A DNA stretch of 64,000 nucleotides from Mytilus trossulus (Eukaryota; Mollusca; Bivalvia; Mytilida; Mytilidae), in contig NC_086380.1 of NCBI RefSeq assembly GCF_036588685.1, positions 38,578,692-38,642,691 on the forward strand. Reading direction: 5' to 3'. This document shows, one piece after another, positions 24,068-36,889 of this stretch. A program made the position numbers and the translations under genes. A model generated the notes under the pieces. The model was given only the letters and a program-made list of their open reading frames with translations. It was not told the origin of the DNA and searched no databases. Numbering within the stretch: position 1 is the stretch's first letter; each line of letters opens with the position of its first letter.

Positions 24068-24425
24068 AAGAAGGTAATCATGCGTAGTAATACGCATCGA
24101 TACGTAATAATGCCTAGAATAACGTGATGAAACCTATTAATGCGTACCATAAAGCGTAATATACCGTACAAAAACCTAATGCAACGTGGCAGATACGTAC
24201 TTAAACGTAATAACACCTAGTGATTATAATCAAATACGTTTTAGAACGTATCAGGTACGTTTCTAATACGCATTTCTACGTTCCTTCTACGTTTTACTGC
24301 GCTTTTCTACGTTAGTACTACGTTTTCATTTTTAGTCACGTTTGTATTTTGCAGACCAACACAACCGGCCCCTTAGAAATGTTACATAATTACTTATGTT
24401 TTGTTTTAAATTGTATTTGATCAGT

Positions 24426-25753
24426 CAAAAAACGCCCTTAATGAAGATGATGCGAAGTATTTCAAGTTATTTGTTGAGATACATCAACTGAGACTTCATG
24501 GTAATGAAAATGCTAAAACTGGTATGCTATACTCTGTACTTGTATATATTGTATTACACAGATCTGCAGCCGAAAAGGATATCAATTTGGACATTTTAAC
24601 TGAAATGTATAATAGCATTTATAAAAGTAGTCTTCCTTCTGAAACTGTTTCCACGGAAACGTGTCTAACGAATTTGGTACCAATTTGAAAGTATCTAGAT
24701 CAGGTTGATGATAAGTTTACACCATGCAGCATTAATGTTGTGAAGGCAGTTATATGCCTTTTTGGATATGAAAGCTGTGAATGCTTTATTTAAAATTGTA
24801 GTCTTGATGTTTTGTTGGATTATGTTGTGCAGAAAGGCACTTTTATCAAAGATTGCCATGTACCTGTTGAAGCATGCGCACTTGCACCAGCTCTGGTTAA
24901 CAGAATGCAAAGCCATTCGGATGCTAGGTCTGTCGGAAAATACATATGCAAGTCTGTGGTCGTTCACAAAAATGTTGAAACTGCAGATTTGTTCATTGAC
25001 ACTGTGGAAAAAATAATGAACATTTCACATCAAACCATATGATTAATCTTTTGGATGGTCTAACAAAAAATGGAAACACATTTTCAATATTTGAAAAAGT
25101 AGAAAAGTTGTTTAACTTATTTTGTCGTCAAGTTGACAAATTCGGAAACACGGTTTTTCATTATTTTGTCACTCGAATTTCTGAATCAAAGACTTTCCTT
25201 TCATACATCAAGTTTTTCTGTGAAAATAATATTGTAGTGATGCTTCTAGAAAATAATTACGACCACAATGCATTAGACTTTGCATCGTATCAAGGTAGGT
25301 ATGACGTTATTGAAAACTTTAATCAAAAACGTTGAGAGAACAGATGACATGGACGCCAGAATACTAACCATGGTGAAAAAGGGGTTGATTTAATACAGTA
25401 TTTAAATTCGTCTAAATCCGAACTGAAATCTGATCTGAAGAATTAAACTTTAAGTGGGAGTCGAGATTATATAAACATTTGTAATTTGATAAGAAAAGAG
25501 GAAAATATATGTTTACTTGTTGATAATACTTATGACGAAGAAGAGAAAAGTTCACCTATTTAAAGAAGAGACAAAACGTTCCCTAATAAAGAAGAGAAAA
25601 ATATCCCGACAAAAATTGAAAAAGAAGATGAGACGCGAAAAACTGTTGAAGAAGAAATAATTTGTTTGGTAACAGAAATCAAAAAGGGCCTTGACGTTGT
25701 TGCTAATATTACCAAAATCATTAAAACAATTCATCTTGGAGACAAAAATTAAT
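24426..25753 (+). pseudogene. ankyrin-repeat-like protein, decayed 3' part
   Basis: A long trace of coding sequence with several breaks. One frame runs from about 24426 to 25042 with in-frame stops at about 24686 and 24804, shifts frame near 25040, and continues to 25335. A remnant after more stops reaches 25753 with a Glu/Lys-rich stretch. Recognisable ankyrin-type segments are DKFGNTVFHYFV and NNYDHNALDFASYQGRYDVI. The upstream part (VPVEACALAPALVNRMQSH) also looks helical and repeat-like. It resembles the large ankyrin proteins abundant in bivalves; the exact family is unknown. Confidence 0.5.
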
Positions 25754-26935
25754 AACGTGTAAGATTTACATTGCTAAATTACTGAAACCTCATTAAAAAG
25801 GATGATGAGAACGTGCTGATTGTATTTTTTCGCCGACTCTGATGTCAACTGTGAAATTCAACTTAATTCAATTTAAGTGCACTGAAAGCTTTTCAAAAGA
25901 AACCAAAATTAAATATTATCGAGATAAGCATCTATTGGTCAACGTTCAGCCTTCAACAATTGGAATTATCAAAACTGTCGAGTCAGTTATTATAAGTCCC
26001 GATAAGTATGAGAGACATAACCAGCCAGACAACGTCATCCACTGAATCAGAGGTTCCTGTTATTTGGACGGGGTTTTGTCTCTCTGGCACATTTCCCGTT
26101 TCCATTCTCAATTTATTGCTTGCAAAAATTAATCCTACCTTATCTTAAGACTGTGGTGTTACAACAGAACATTAGCACAACCCGCGAAAATCATTTATAA
26201 ATGACTTGACTCATTTAATATACAAGAGAGGGTGAAAGATACTAGAGGGACAGTCAAACTCATAGATCGAAAATAAACTGACAAAACCATGGCTAAAAAA
26301 GAAAGAGACAAATCGACAAATAAAAGTACACAAGAAACAACATAGAAAACTAAAGACTTAGCAACCCTACCAAAAACTGGGGGATCTCAGGTGCTCCGGA
26401 AGGGTAAGCAGATTCGTCTCTACAAGTGGTAGTCATCGTAGTCACAAAATGCTCAACGCAACAAAGATAATTAAAAGATTGATGACACAATTCTATTAAT
26501 CGCAATTACTGCAAGCTTGTTCAAAACCAATTACAACTAATATATAAATGATGTCATCAGACTTAAATATCAATCAGTACACATCCAATGGTTTAAGTGT
26601 AAAGACGTCTTGAACAAATATATTTCTTATTTCTCCTTCTTTGTGCTTGTTTGTTTGATGTTGACTGTTTGCTAAGCAGACATCTCAACTGTAACTGCTT
26701 AATTTATACAAGAATAAAAAGTAATCTATTCTAATATGAAGATTGTTTCCACCATTTTAAAAAGCGAAATATCAATTAAAATGTAAGACGTGTTACGTGT
26801 CAGTAGTTTTTGTCATTTGATATACTCGCTTTGTTTCAAACTGTTATTTTAAACTCCTTTTGATTCAATCAATTGTACATAAATGGTGCATGCGTGATTT
26901 TACTATTTAGTCGAATGTTATACTTTAATTTAAAA
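25754..26935. other. intergenic, dispersed-repeat fragments
   Basis: No convincing gene. 26041-26120 is a truncated minus-strand copy of the GGGAATGTGTC family. 26231-26420 is a plus-strand copy of the GTGCTCCGGAAGG family, sharing CCATGGCTAAA and GTGCTCCGGAAGGGTAAG with 54385-54605. Confidence 0.5.
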
Positions 26936-27133
26936 ATGTCGACAGCAAATTTTATACGATCTGAACAAACCAATGGTTGTTTTCTTTGTACTAAAAAGAT
27001 TATACAATTTAGATGCACTGACTGTGATATTCTTATATGTCAGGAATGCAAGAGGAAACATTTAAAAATCAAAAATTCAAATGAACATAATATAACACGT
27101 GTTACAGGATGGGAGAGGCGTCAACAACCATGA
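26936..27133 (+). CDS. B-box-type zinc finger fragment (TRIM-like)
   Basis: 65 residues from ATG 26936 to TGA 27131. Zinc ligands follow a B-box pattern: C15-x2-C18-x8-C27-x2-C30-x4-C35-x2-C38-x3-H42-x8-H51 (CFLCTKK, FRCTDCDILICQECKRKH). Bivalves have many RING-less B-box/TRIM-like genes that begin this way, usually followed by coiled coil and NHL or other domains. None of that follows here and no splice donor is evident after the finger, so it may be a truncated copy. An upstream in-frame ATG exists at 26873. Confidence 0.55.
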   Translation: MSTANFIRSEQTNGCFLCTKKIIQFRCTDCDILICQECKRKHLKIKNSNEHNITRVTGWERRQQP

Positions 27134-28570
27134 GTTTCTAAAATATCCGAGCAAGTCGAGTGTCGTTACATTTTAAAGAGTCGCTTGAAAGTGCTTTTAG
27201 CAATGATTGGATTTTTACAGAAATTAATTACGTGGAAGTCAACTTTTTATTCATGAAAACTATTCTCTTTCAATAATAGAGATGAATAGATTCCTGTGAA
27301 AATTTGCGTTTTTGCTTCCAGTTATATCTGTGCTAATATCAAATCTACTTTTAAGTGCGCGTTTTCTCTTGTTTTCTACTTGGAGGAGTTCCTCAACAAG
27401 TTTACTTGTCAAATATAAACCCGTGTGCTCTCAGATTTGTACAGAAATATAATTGTTCATGTTTATCTTCATGGATACTCGTCATGTACATGGATTGTGT
27501 TGTCACATTTTGGATTGTATATATTCTATTAGAAACAATAGTAAAACGGAATTAGCAAAGCAGATGCATAATGCCTTATGTTCCAGTGGTGATATTTTCG
27601 TAGTTGAGTTTTAACACTGTCTGTAACATAATCATAAACTCAAAAAACAAAAAAAAAAACAAAAAAAATGTTTTTAATAGTTCGCTTTAAAAGTTATTTG
27701 TGCAGTTATTCTTTGATTTAAATGTTTTGAAAGAAAAAACAAATCTACTATAATAAGACAATTACAGAATAAATTATAATAAATTTACTTATTGAGTGCA
27801 GCATCGTGAAGGTTTTAAGAAAGTTGCAAGTGCTTTGGCAAAGTACAAAGCAACTATTTTATTTTTAGACCGGCCTCGTTTACAAACTATTTTTGTTCTA
27901 TGTAAATAATATTTTTAAAAGTATTTTGTGTTTTCACATGCTATAGAACCAATGAATCACATTTAAGAGGAAATATGGATTGACCTACTGGGGAAAATGA
28001 ACCAATTTGAAATATTGTTTTATCAATAATAATAACTTTAAAAATCCAGATATTTCAGTATTCAGGATTTTTTTAACTAACATTCTGCTACAGTGGTGTT
28101 CAATATCTAGCTATAGGCAGACTTAGTGTCGTAATAATATATTAAAATACAAGTAAGAATCTCAATTACACAAAAGTCATCCTTTGTGACAATATCTGTT
28201 TAATTACGCGATTAAATACGTTATTTTCCAAGATTATCTTCAAGTCATTTAAAAACAATGTCAAAAGTAAAGGTAACATTTTTTGAACTCGTCCAACCTC
28301 TATGTCCCGGGCAAATTTGTGGTTGTGTTTGATTACATGGTTGTGTTTCATATTTAATTTAGAAATAAGGATATGTGTTATGATTCCATCCACCAGAGTT
28401 TAAACAAGTTGCTTTCTTTAAAAAAAGAAATGCAATCGTAAACCAAATGCTTGTTTGGCATTATATATATATATGTTAGATAATTGTTTAATAAAGATGT
28501 ATTGTTTTATATTACTTTTGTTGTGCATAAGAATTAGAAATTTAACTGACATTGCCTGTTCACTAAATGT
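27134..28570. other. intergenic, nothing recognised
   Basis: AT-rich with an A-rich tract near 27640-27670. 28318-28350 resembles TTGTGTTT-type degenerate repeats also seen at 45830-45980. Confidence 0.4.
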
Positions 28571-29850
28571 AATACCGGCTTCACACATCAACGTATCTAG
28601 ATCCGACGTACGTCGGCCGTGGTAAAAAATTTCATGCACGATACCAATACGCTATATTTAGATACATTCAACCTGTTAAATCATATATGTATCGTGTGCA
28701 CAACGACCTTAAACGTGTATTGGGTGTGCGTAAAGTGTACCTATGCGTTTCTCCTAGTCTTTCTACATTCCCGACTGCAGGTCTGTCTATATGTGAATGT
28801 TTGTCAATAAGTCTGTCACTTTCGCCAGTCTGTTTACATGTTTACCAGTCCGTCTATGTCCACTGGTTCGTCTACATGTTCACTAGCTTTGAAATAGCTT
28901 TCGGTATTAAAGTGCGATTAATTCAGTTGTTTGTGTCTATTGTTTTTATGTAAGTGATTATTGTGCACCGTACCCATATTTTTAGGGACGCGAATTGCAA
29001 CTGATATTTCACAGTTTTTTTCTTGCGATGTGTTGTCCTAGCCTTAAGGTTTGGTTCATTAGGGAGGGTTGGGTTTATGGCCCGGTGACCACATTGTTTA
29101 TGTGCCAATGTCCATTCTAAAGCCAGGAACATGTAGTACATTGGTTGTTGTTCATAATTCATGTTGGTCAAGTTTTTTTCGTAAATTATTTTGTTATCAA
29201 TAAGGCTGTTCAGTTTAGTTTTATTTTTGTTTTTAAATCTTAATGGTCGGGGCATTTAATAGCCGACTAATAAATAGAGGGTTTTTTTCATATTTGGAGG
29301 CCGCTCGGTGGCACTTAAAGACTTACTACCACGTCATTGTAATTGTGATTGGTACTTGTATCATTAGTGCTGGACCATGGTCGATCCTTTGCACCTTTGA
29401 GGCAGGCGGGATATTTTTGTAGATCTTGTACAGCTCAAACTAATGGGAGTAGTGTACTTCTATGTCTAGTCCCATGTTGCATGGTTGGAGATGGTGTAAT
29501 ATCTTCTGTAGGTTTGATGAAGTTTCACCCGTATTGGACTTCTTCTCCTGAATGAAAGCATTAAGGCGACGAGTATTTTTGTATGCAATGTGCCCTTAAC
29601 GTGTCTCAAACTTATCTGTAGCGTTTTCAACGCTCGTGTAGCGTGTATTTTATGTACGTGCAGTTTACAGGCATACGATTGACAAACGCTTGAGCTGAAT
29701 GAAATTTTTTATGTTCCATTAAAATTTTCCTGAAGGAAAAGCGTTCACCAAGCGTATACCTTTGCATTTCGACGTACTTCAAACTTATGGCACGCTGGTT
29801 GAAATGCTTGAGTAGCGTTCCTCTGGTGAGCAACTAAGTTACGCATACGA
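28571..29850. repeat. remnants of a GCGT/ACGT foldback element
   Basis: 28571 begins ACCGGCTTCACACATCAACG, similar to the terminus at 40096-40116. 29590-29850 holds ACGCTT/ACGTA motifs and GACGTACTTCAAACTTATG, which recurs inverted at 39541-39562. A matching second terminus is not seen, so limits are uncertain. Sequence between is unassigned. Confidence 0.4.
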
Positions 29851-29894
29851 TGATACGAACTTTGTTAATTTTCGTTTTTAACTGATTGATTTAC

Positions 29895-30050
29895 ATTGTC
29901 ATTTCGGGGCCTTTTATATCCGACTATGCGGTACGTGCTTTGCCTGTTGTTGAAGGCCGTTCAGTGACCCATAGTTTGTATTTCTGTGTTATTTTGGTTT
30001 CTTGTAGATAGTTGTCTCATTGACACCAAACCATATCTTCTTTTTTATAT
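29895..30050 (-). repeat. dispersed repeat, GATGTGGTATG family, partial
   Basis: The reverse complement carries the family landmarks: AAAGAAGATATGGT, the GACAACTATC block, GGCCTTCAACAACAGG and TATAAAAGGCCCCG. Compare the longer copy at 51301-51720. Confidence 0.65.
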
Positions 30051-30249
30051 TCAATATCTTATCGCCGACCTGGTTAATAAGTCTGCTAAAAATGCATGCA
30101 TGATTCATTTTTAGGTTATCAGTCGTAATGAAAGTGGCACATTTAATTCGTTGTTTCATTGCTTGAAGTATCATTTTTTATATCTGCATGGTCAAATGGG
30201 TTTTTTTTTACAAATAAATTTTAGATTTAGATTTCAGTCACGGTTATAC

Positions 30250-30271
30250 CCCCCCCCCCCCCCCCCCCCCT
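30250..30271. repeat. poly-C homopolymer
   Basis: About 20 consecutive C; its length is prone to assembly error. Confidence 0.8.
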
Positions 30272-30650
30272 TCATATTGAACATCTATACTTATCAGTCG
30301 CATTTTAATGACGAAAAGGATTCAGAGGTTGTTATGTAACCTCCTTGTTTTAAAAAAAAGTAAATAATGTTGCAATATTTAAACAAAGAAAATAACTTTA
30401 AATTTGCAATATTAATGAAAATAAATACGGACATAACTTTCATAATTAATTTTAACGTTATTTTCAATAAAAATCCTCCTTTTTACACCTATAAAAACCC
30501 TCAGGGATTTACGCAATAAAGAGCATAGAAGCAATATAGGTTACTGCACGGACTTCAACAATGTGAAAAACCCATACCGTATTTATAATCGCACGAGAAG
30601 GAAAATGTTAGAAAAATCAAACGAGACTACAAATGAATTGTTTCAAAAAG

Positions 30651-30656
30651 TTTATT
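30651..30656 (-). promoter_or_regulatory. polyadenylation signal of BTB gene A
   Basis: Minus-strand AATAAA about 93 bases after the stop codon at 30749; the same signal sits at 46393-46398 in the paralogue. Confidence 0.55.
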
Positions 30657-30748
30657 GTTATAAATTTAGCACTTATCAACCATTATATGATTCTCCATAT
30701 AACAATATCAAATAATTATATACAATTACAAAATACATTGTCTTAGAT

Positions 30749-33015
30749 TTACAACACAGATCTCATTAATAGTCCGTTTGTGGTTATACTTTTCGGTCTG
30801 CAGTCATTACCGTCCCGGAAGCTGTTTGATCGTGATCTTGGTGTACAGAATAGCAACTCAGGGTGATTCAGTGATATTTCTTGAATCTGAAAAAAACAGA
30901 TAAAACAAATTTGAATACAAATTGCTGGTTTTCAAAACAAACAAAAACATAGCCATATAACAAAATAAAGATAGCATGATTGTTTATTTTTTATAGGAAA
31001 GGCGAAGTCTTAAAAAGAAATTTATTAAAAGTATAATCGAAGTTTGAAAAGTTTTGTCAGATTTGTGGCTAGTTATTAATAAATAGCATTTACATTTTGA
31101 AATAATAATAACATGTACAAATAAAAGAGAGAGTTGTCCGTACATGAATGAAATATTTGCCACTGAACATTGATCCATCATTCAATAAAAGAGAGACGAA
31201 CAATGTGTATAACAAGACTAAGAGAACTTAAATGATTATCAATAAAATATCTTTTTTTTTTATAATTTACCTCTTTGAAAAGATCATTTGTCAATTTACA
31301 ATTGGAGTACTCATTCGCTGAGGCAATAAGATCATGTACAAGATCAGGTCGGATACAACTGACAGCAAACTCCCAGCATGCATTCTTCAGACATTCCAAC
31401 TCAAACTTTTCAGCAGCGTTCAATAGTCCTATACACAAATAAATTAATAGGGGTAATTAATATATTAACAGGTATTTAAACAGTTCAATTTTAAGATAAG
31501 AGTAATTTCTAAAACATTTTTTAGTTTTTGGAAGGCGAATATTTCAAATTTATATCGACTTAAAAACTGGTATTTTTCTGATAAATAACAAGTTTTGTTT
31601 ATGGGATCATATACACAAAACGTTCAAAGTACTGTTTCTTCCGTAAATCCGTAAAAAATATATTGACTTCGTGACTTATTCATGTTATTAGCAAAATCCA
31701 TACAGGCTGATATTTACTATAAATATCAAAATAATATATTTTAAAAAATCCAATAAAAATTTCAAAAATAAAAAAGTGTGCAGGTTTGGAAAAGTCTCCC
31801 CTGGCATAAAAACAAATCATTTTATAATACTAGCATATACAAACGCATTATTTTAATTAAAGAAGGAAAACGAGAAAAAGAAAATAGAAACACACAAAAA
31901 ATGAAAAAAAATGAAAGGAAAAAAATATATCTTACCAACAACAGACAAGACGTCGACTGATACCATGCCACAGTGAATATAACGTACCAGTCTCTCAAAT
32001 ATACTTGGTTCAAACTCTTCTAGAACTATTGTCAACTTTCTTGAAATGGATGATTCTGGAGTTTGGTATGATGGTTTAGAGGTCAGCAGTTTACGAATTT
32101 CTTTCAATTTCTTCAAAAATCCTATTTTTTTCTGAGAAGCTTGTATTTTGATCTCCTTTTCTTTTGCAAGAATCATCATATAAAACAGTCTGCAATGGAA
32201 CAAAAATTCAAATGTTAATTAATGAAATTTGCTAAAAAGTCAAATTATTTTTTTGCCAGTTTGTTTGTATCGTGGTAATGCCAGACTCTGTAACATTTGC
32301 CATTTACTATGATAAAACACAGAAAACTTCTCAAATGGTTCTTATAAAAAAAAATTATTAAAAATTTAACATGGAAGAATTATGATGCAATATCTACTAT
32401 TATAATAAACGTTCGGTTACCTGCTCCTGGATGCTAGTATTGCTCTCAGTCCGTGGATTGGATATTGCTCGGGACCAACAAGGAACGTAACGTCGCATAG
32501 ATCAGGTACGGACAGAATATACTTTAAATCTTCACACAAAGCTTGCTTATCTTTCAAAACCATTAACTGTGATTCTTCTTCATCATAACAACAAGTGTAA
32601 AATTCATCTGAAACACCAAAGAAAAAAGAAATTGTAATTAATTTTAAACTATGTTACCGATAACAAAATACAATATTCAGTTTCTTAATTAATGTTTCAA
32701 TATATTTTATATTTTTCTGTAATTCAGCGATTTGAGTTTTGTTACCTAATTTATTCAGGTTTTCATAAACTTCAGCGTGCAATGATTCAACAATACATTT
32801 TTTTTTTGTAAATCATCAAATTAAATTTGATTTATATTTACCTAATATTTTTTTTGCATATAATTCAGCGTGCAATGATTCAACCAAAACTGCTTAAAAG
32901 ATTGATATTTGCAAAAACTATATTAGAAAATGAGCAAGTTCATGAAATAAAATTATTTATCTATGTAAATTGATTGTACTTAGAACTAACCTTGAAAAGC
33001 GGGATTATGTGCCAT
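30749..33015 (-). CDS. BTB/POZ-domain protein A (serine-enriched-protein-like)
   Basis: Gene model: complement(join(30749..30886, 31271..31428, 31936..32189, 32421..32607, 32991..33015)), 762 bases, 253 residues, all GT-AG introns and no internal stop. It starts MAHNPAFQDEFYTCC. The BTB fold covers roughly residues 35-190: VPDLCDVTFLVGPEQYPIHG, LRAILASRSR, a basic helical insertion (about 75-125), then EEFEPSIFERLVRYIHCG and LLNAAEKFELECLKNAC. A BACK-like start (LIASANEYSNCKLTNDLF) ends early in a Ser/Arg tail (PRSRSNSFRDG). This resembles the insect serine-enriched protein but is much shorter. BTB domains dimerise and often serve Cul3 ligases; the partner here is unknown. It is 95-96% identical to the gene at 46491-48776. 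Confidence 0.85.
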
Positions 33016-33312
33016 TTTTCTGTGATTTTTCAGGTTCTTTCTGGGTTTTTTAAGATACAAATTAGTTTATGATATTGTAGGAAATATTAATATACTTATA
33101 TTAGAAAGTTGTTTTTATAGTTAAGTAGATCCTATAGCGAGTAATGGTTTAGACTCAACTCTTTAATGACAACAAAAAGTCTAGAGTACTCAACTTTGAT
33201 TTTACAATCAAAACAAGATATTGATTTTTTTTTTTAAGCAGATAAGTGTTTTTTTGTGTGTATATACGAATAGTTATATGAATTAAAAGTCAATTGTTCA
33301 TGAACAATTGAT

Positions 33313-34430
33313 AGGTCTTTCCTTTTTTCTTTTATTAATTGCCTTCTTAGTTAAAAAATATATGGTTTCTAAGGACTTTTATGTTCATAACAAGTGGTTG
33401 CTAAGGACAAAAATCATTCATAAGGATAAAAATATTACTGTTAGTATTAAAAATGTCATATGTACTATTCATAGTATTTAAAGTTAAAAAAAATAAGTGA
33501 TTGTTAAGGACTTATATGTCGTTGCTAGGGACAAAAATGTCATTTCCAGTATTAAAAATTTCATATTTATATTATCCATAGCCTTCTAAGTTCAAAAATA
33601 TATGGTTGCTAAGGTGTTTCATGTCGTTGCTAGGGACTTGACCTCTGACCTTGACCTAACTTTGTAGATCTTATTATGCTGATCATTATTGCAATTCAAA
33701 GTTTCTTTCTATCTCTAACCACTTTTGGGTTATAAGCAAACAATCATCATTTCGGACCCCAAAAACAGTTTTGGTGCCCTAGTTCCATAACAGTTGGTCC
33801 AATGATTTTAAACCCAACATAACAAATGTAGATCTCAACAAGACACACATTTCCTCCCTTACATTTTATCAGCCATCTTTTACGGTTATTTAGGAAATGC
33901 GATAACAAGCTAAGGTCAAAATCTAGGTCATGACCTTGACCTTTGACTTTAGGTCAATTTTCATGTCCATGTCAATTAATGATCATTGGTGATGATCCTA
34001 GGTGGCTACAATTTACAGTTTCTGAGTTTCAGTGGCCAACCGAAATTTGTTAATTTTCAAAGGGGCATAACCCTACCAATGAGTCGTTGAATCTTTTCGA
34101 TTCAAATGTAACGAAGCACAAGGGTCTGTTCCTGAACAAATTCCACCCTTTGTTTTTTTTCTACCTATTATGGTTATGGAGTTAGAATGATAACAAGGTT
34201 TTTGGTGTTAGGGGAGATAACTCCTATAAAAGAAATGTTACGGGGTCGTGCCCTCACCACAAGATAGCTTTTGGTCAACCGATACTAAATACCTAATATC
34301 ATTTCAACATGTCGCGTACTTTTTTTGGGAAATTTCGTTAAAGTTTGGCGGAAAGAATAATAATAATAATAATAATAATAATCAGAAGAAAAACAGTAAG
34401 GTCTTTCCTTATAGAAAAAGGAAAGACCTT
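33313..34430. mobile_element. TIR element with internal (AAT)n microsatellite
   Basis: Bounded by AGGTCTTTCCTTTTT at 33313 and its inverse ending 34430. Near the right end lies (AAT)8 at about 34355-34381, then a hairpin of TAAGGTCTTTCCTT with AAGGAAAGACCTTA (34397-34431). The interior has repeated GTTGCTAAGGAC/GTTGCTAGGGAC motifs and TGACCTTGACCT blocks, and no coding region. A TIR-plus-microsatellite build recalls molluscan pearl-type elements. Confidence 0.6.
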
Positions 34431-34879
34431 AATGATTAAATAAACATGAAATAAAATTATGTTTCAATATCTCATGTGGAAATTACTGTTGGCAATAAAA
34501 ACATAAAACAGATTTTTTTTATATTGCATCATTGTTGTACAGTAGAATAAAATTGTTTTCAAATATAACAATTTGAAATCACAAGAAAACGAATGTAAAA
34601 CATAATATTACTTATGAATATCAACATAAAAGTAACTCTCACGTTCCTCACATCCGGGAAAAAAGAAGAAAACACAAATCAATTGCCTAAACAAAACTAA
34701 AAATAATCCTTTAACAAACCTTTTCAATTAATTTACCGTATTTGTACAAAATAATTTGTTCAGTAGTAGTCGTTTGTTGGTTCATAAGTGTTTCTCGTTT
34801 CTCATTTTTATAGTCTAGTAGATTAGACTGTTGATTTTTCCGTTTTAGTGGTTTTAGACTAGTAATGGGCGGAGCCTAT

Positions 34880-35020
34880 TATAGTTTGCTGTACGGCGTG
34901 AGCCAATGCTCCGTGTTGAAGACGTACTTTGGCCTATATTTTTTTTTTTTTACAAATTGTGACTTGGATGTAGAGTCAGTGGTCTCATTTGCACTCATAC
35001 CACATCTTCTTATGAATATC
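34880..35020 (-). repeat. dispersed repeat, GATGTGGTATG family, decayed
   Basis: The reverse complement carries AAGAAGATGTGGTATGAGTG and the TAGGCCAAAGTACGTCTTC and CCGTACAGC blocks of the family. Confidence 0.5.
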
Positions 35021-36229
35021 TAAATATTTGGAGATGTAATTTTATAACGTGAGTATACATCTTTGAGACAGCAGACCAACGACAAAAAGAACATAATGAC
35101 ATCTGCAATATATAGTATTGATCGTTTGACACGTCAGGTATTTATACAATATCACCGTGTAGAACGCCACATGCGGGGTGTCGGCTATGTTTGACACGGG
35201 GTGGCAATTTCGAAGCGAAGAAAAATTATCAAAGTAAGTTCAAGTATCAAAATTTCTTTATTTAGAATTCTAAGTACCATATAATGTACTGCACGAAAGG
35301 AACTGAAACACAATCTATTTCCTGTACGCAAAATCAGTCGTTTTCAAGTGCTCTGTTTTTCCAAACACCCCCTAGTTTTCCGTGTTGCAGATTTTGAGGC
35401 TTCATATGCAAATTACTGGATAAAAAACTATTTTAGACGACTTCCCTCTGCATCATTTATATAGAATTGAATTCCTTTTATGGAATTTAACAAAATACCA
35501 GCTTCATACTTAAAATGATTTGGTCTTAAAACTAGTTGTTCATTAAAATATAAAGTGTCGCTCGGGGTGTCAGATTTTGCATCTCAAGGGGTCGAGGCTT
35601 CCAATAAAAAAACGAATAGATATGCATATGAATCATGTAAATCTGTCTTTTGACTGATTCCTTTTAATTCAAACACAACTACTATATTATGATAACAAAT
35701 AAAAAACTAAAAGTACTTCATTTTGTCTGTTTTTTAGTCATATAAGATATGTGCTTTTGATTTCATAAACAGTAAAAAATGATTCAAAATATTTTTTCAC
35801 AGGTAGAAAAAAGATTTCTTTTCCTTTTCAGTTACTACCACGGTTAGAAAAAAGTCACTGACGTGGCTAAATGCACCGAAACATGGTGAAAAATCACAGA
35901 GCAGGCCTCCATATAAGATTTTGTCGAAGCCAACAACAGTCAAACTCCATCAAAATTCACCATCAGGCTCCTATCGAAAGCGGACGTACACACCGCAAAT
36001 AGCTCTTTTTCCAAAACGAATTCGGTTACTCTCGTCAATGAAACACTCACCGGTATCTTTATCATCAAATGGCAATACAGCTCCGAGGAGACCTGCAGAC
36101 GATGATATTTCTATTCTTGACCATTTCAAAACAGCGATTTAAAATCTTGAAAAAAAATTCAATTTGGCCGCTGATTTCCTAATTTTTATCCAAATGGTAA
36201 ATTTAATAGGTGGACCATAAAGTATTAAA

Positions 36230-36348
36230 ATATTGCAGAAAGCTTATGTGAGCGCAGAATGGTCAATCCTCAAGACGAAGAAATGAGTTTTGAAGTTCCA
36301 AGTCATAAGATTCTATCAGACTTCATCGCCATGGACTTTGATAATTAG
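36230..36348 (+). pseudogene. receptor-like exon remnant, left arm
   Basis: Encodes ESLCERRMVNPQDEE and KILSDFIAMDFDN, the inverted counterpart of 36890-37070 with an internal deletion. Upstream, 35840-36142 also keeps an open frame (RPPYKILSKPTTV) shared with the right arm. Confidence 0.35.
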
Positions 36349-36889
36349 TATCCTAACGTCTGACCTCTGTTTAAGATATCTTGGTTCTAACATTGAAACA
36401 TTTCATCATGTTCCAAGAGGCTGACATGGTTTCTTTGATACAAGATGTCTACTGTGCTTCCATTAACATAATGGGAGTTTGTTCCAAATATGTCACTGGC
36501 ACTAGAAAGAACCGAGTTTATACAAGAAATGCAATTTCCACAAAGTTCCGTTAGCTGAAACAATGAAACACTGACCACAAACACAAATCTCTATTGATGC
36601 AAATTGTCACCCGCCATTCCTTAAAACTTTTAAAGACCAAACTTTTGGCGGATGGCGAGATCTTTACGGCCTTTCAATCGTAGACCTAAATCTTTAGGCG
36701 CCTCATGTGCTCTTTGACAAAGAAAAAGTTCAAAAACTTGTCTATATCCAATAAGTGTTTGCTTTGTATTTATTTGGTCTTCTAGTAGTGTTTTTTCTTT
36801 CCTTGATTTTTTTCCATCTTCAAAACTGTCAGCACATAACATAAACTAATAACTTTGTTGGTTAACTTACATTTTCAATACAGGAAAAA

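Larger units (their letters stand above)
19573..24350 (+). mobile_element. element bounded by TACGTTT iteron arms carrying a MADF-like gene
   Basis: The left arm opens with CCCTAGTCACACTGTCG (19579) and again with CCTCAGTCACACTGTCACG (19818). It consists of many copies of TACGTTTT/CTACGTTT/TAGGTTTT up to 20060, resuming at 22098-22230. After the gene, 24061-24215 has the same motifs inverted (AAACCTA, AACGTA), then a forward patch to about 24350. A matching right terminal repeat is not visible, so the right limit is uncertain. The termini resemble those of the elements at 14822 and 39422. A transposase is not present; PIF/Harbinger affinity is a guess from the accessory gene. Confidence 0.5.

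Noticed and set aside
29349-29555. 68-residue plus-strand frame
   Set aside because: No recognisable domain or splice context, in a repeat-rich stretch.
31778-32013. Frames on both strands around BTB gene A exon 3
   Set aside because: Read-through into an A/T-rich intron or antisense; the spliced model explains the coding signal.
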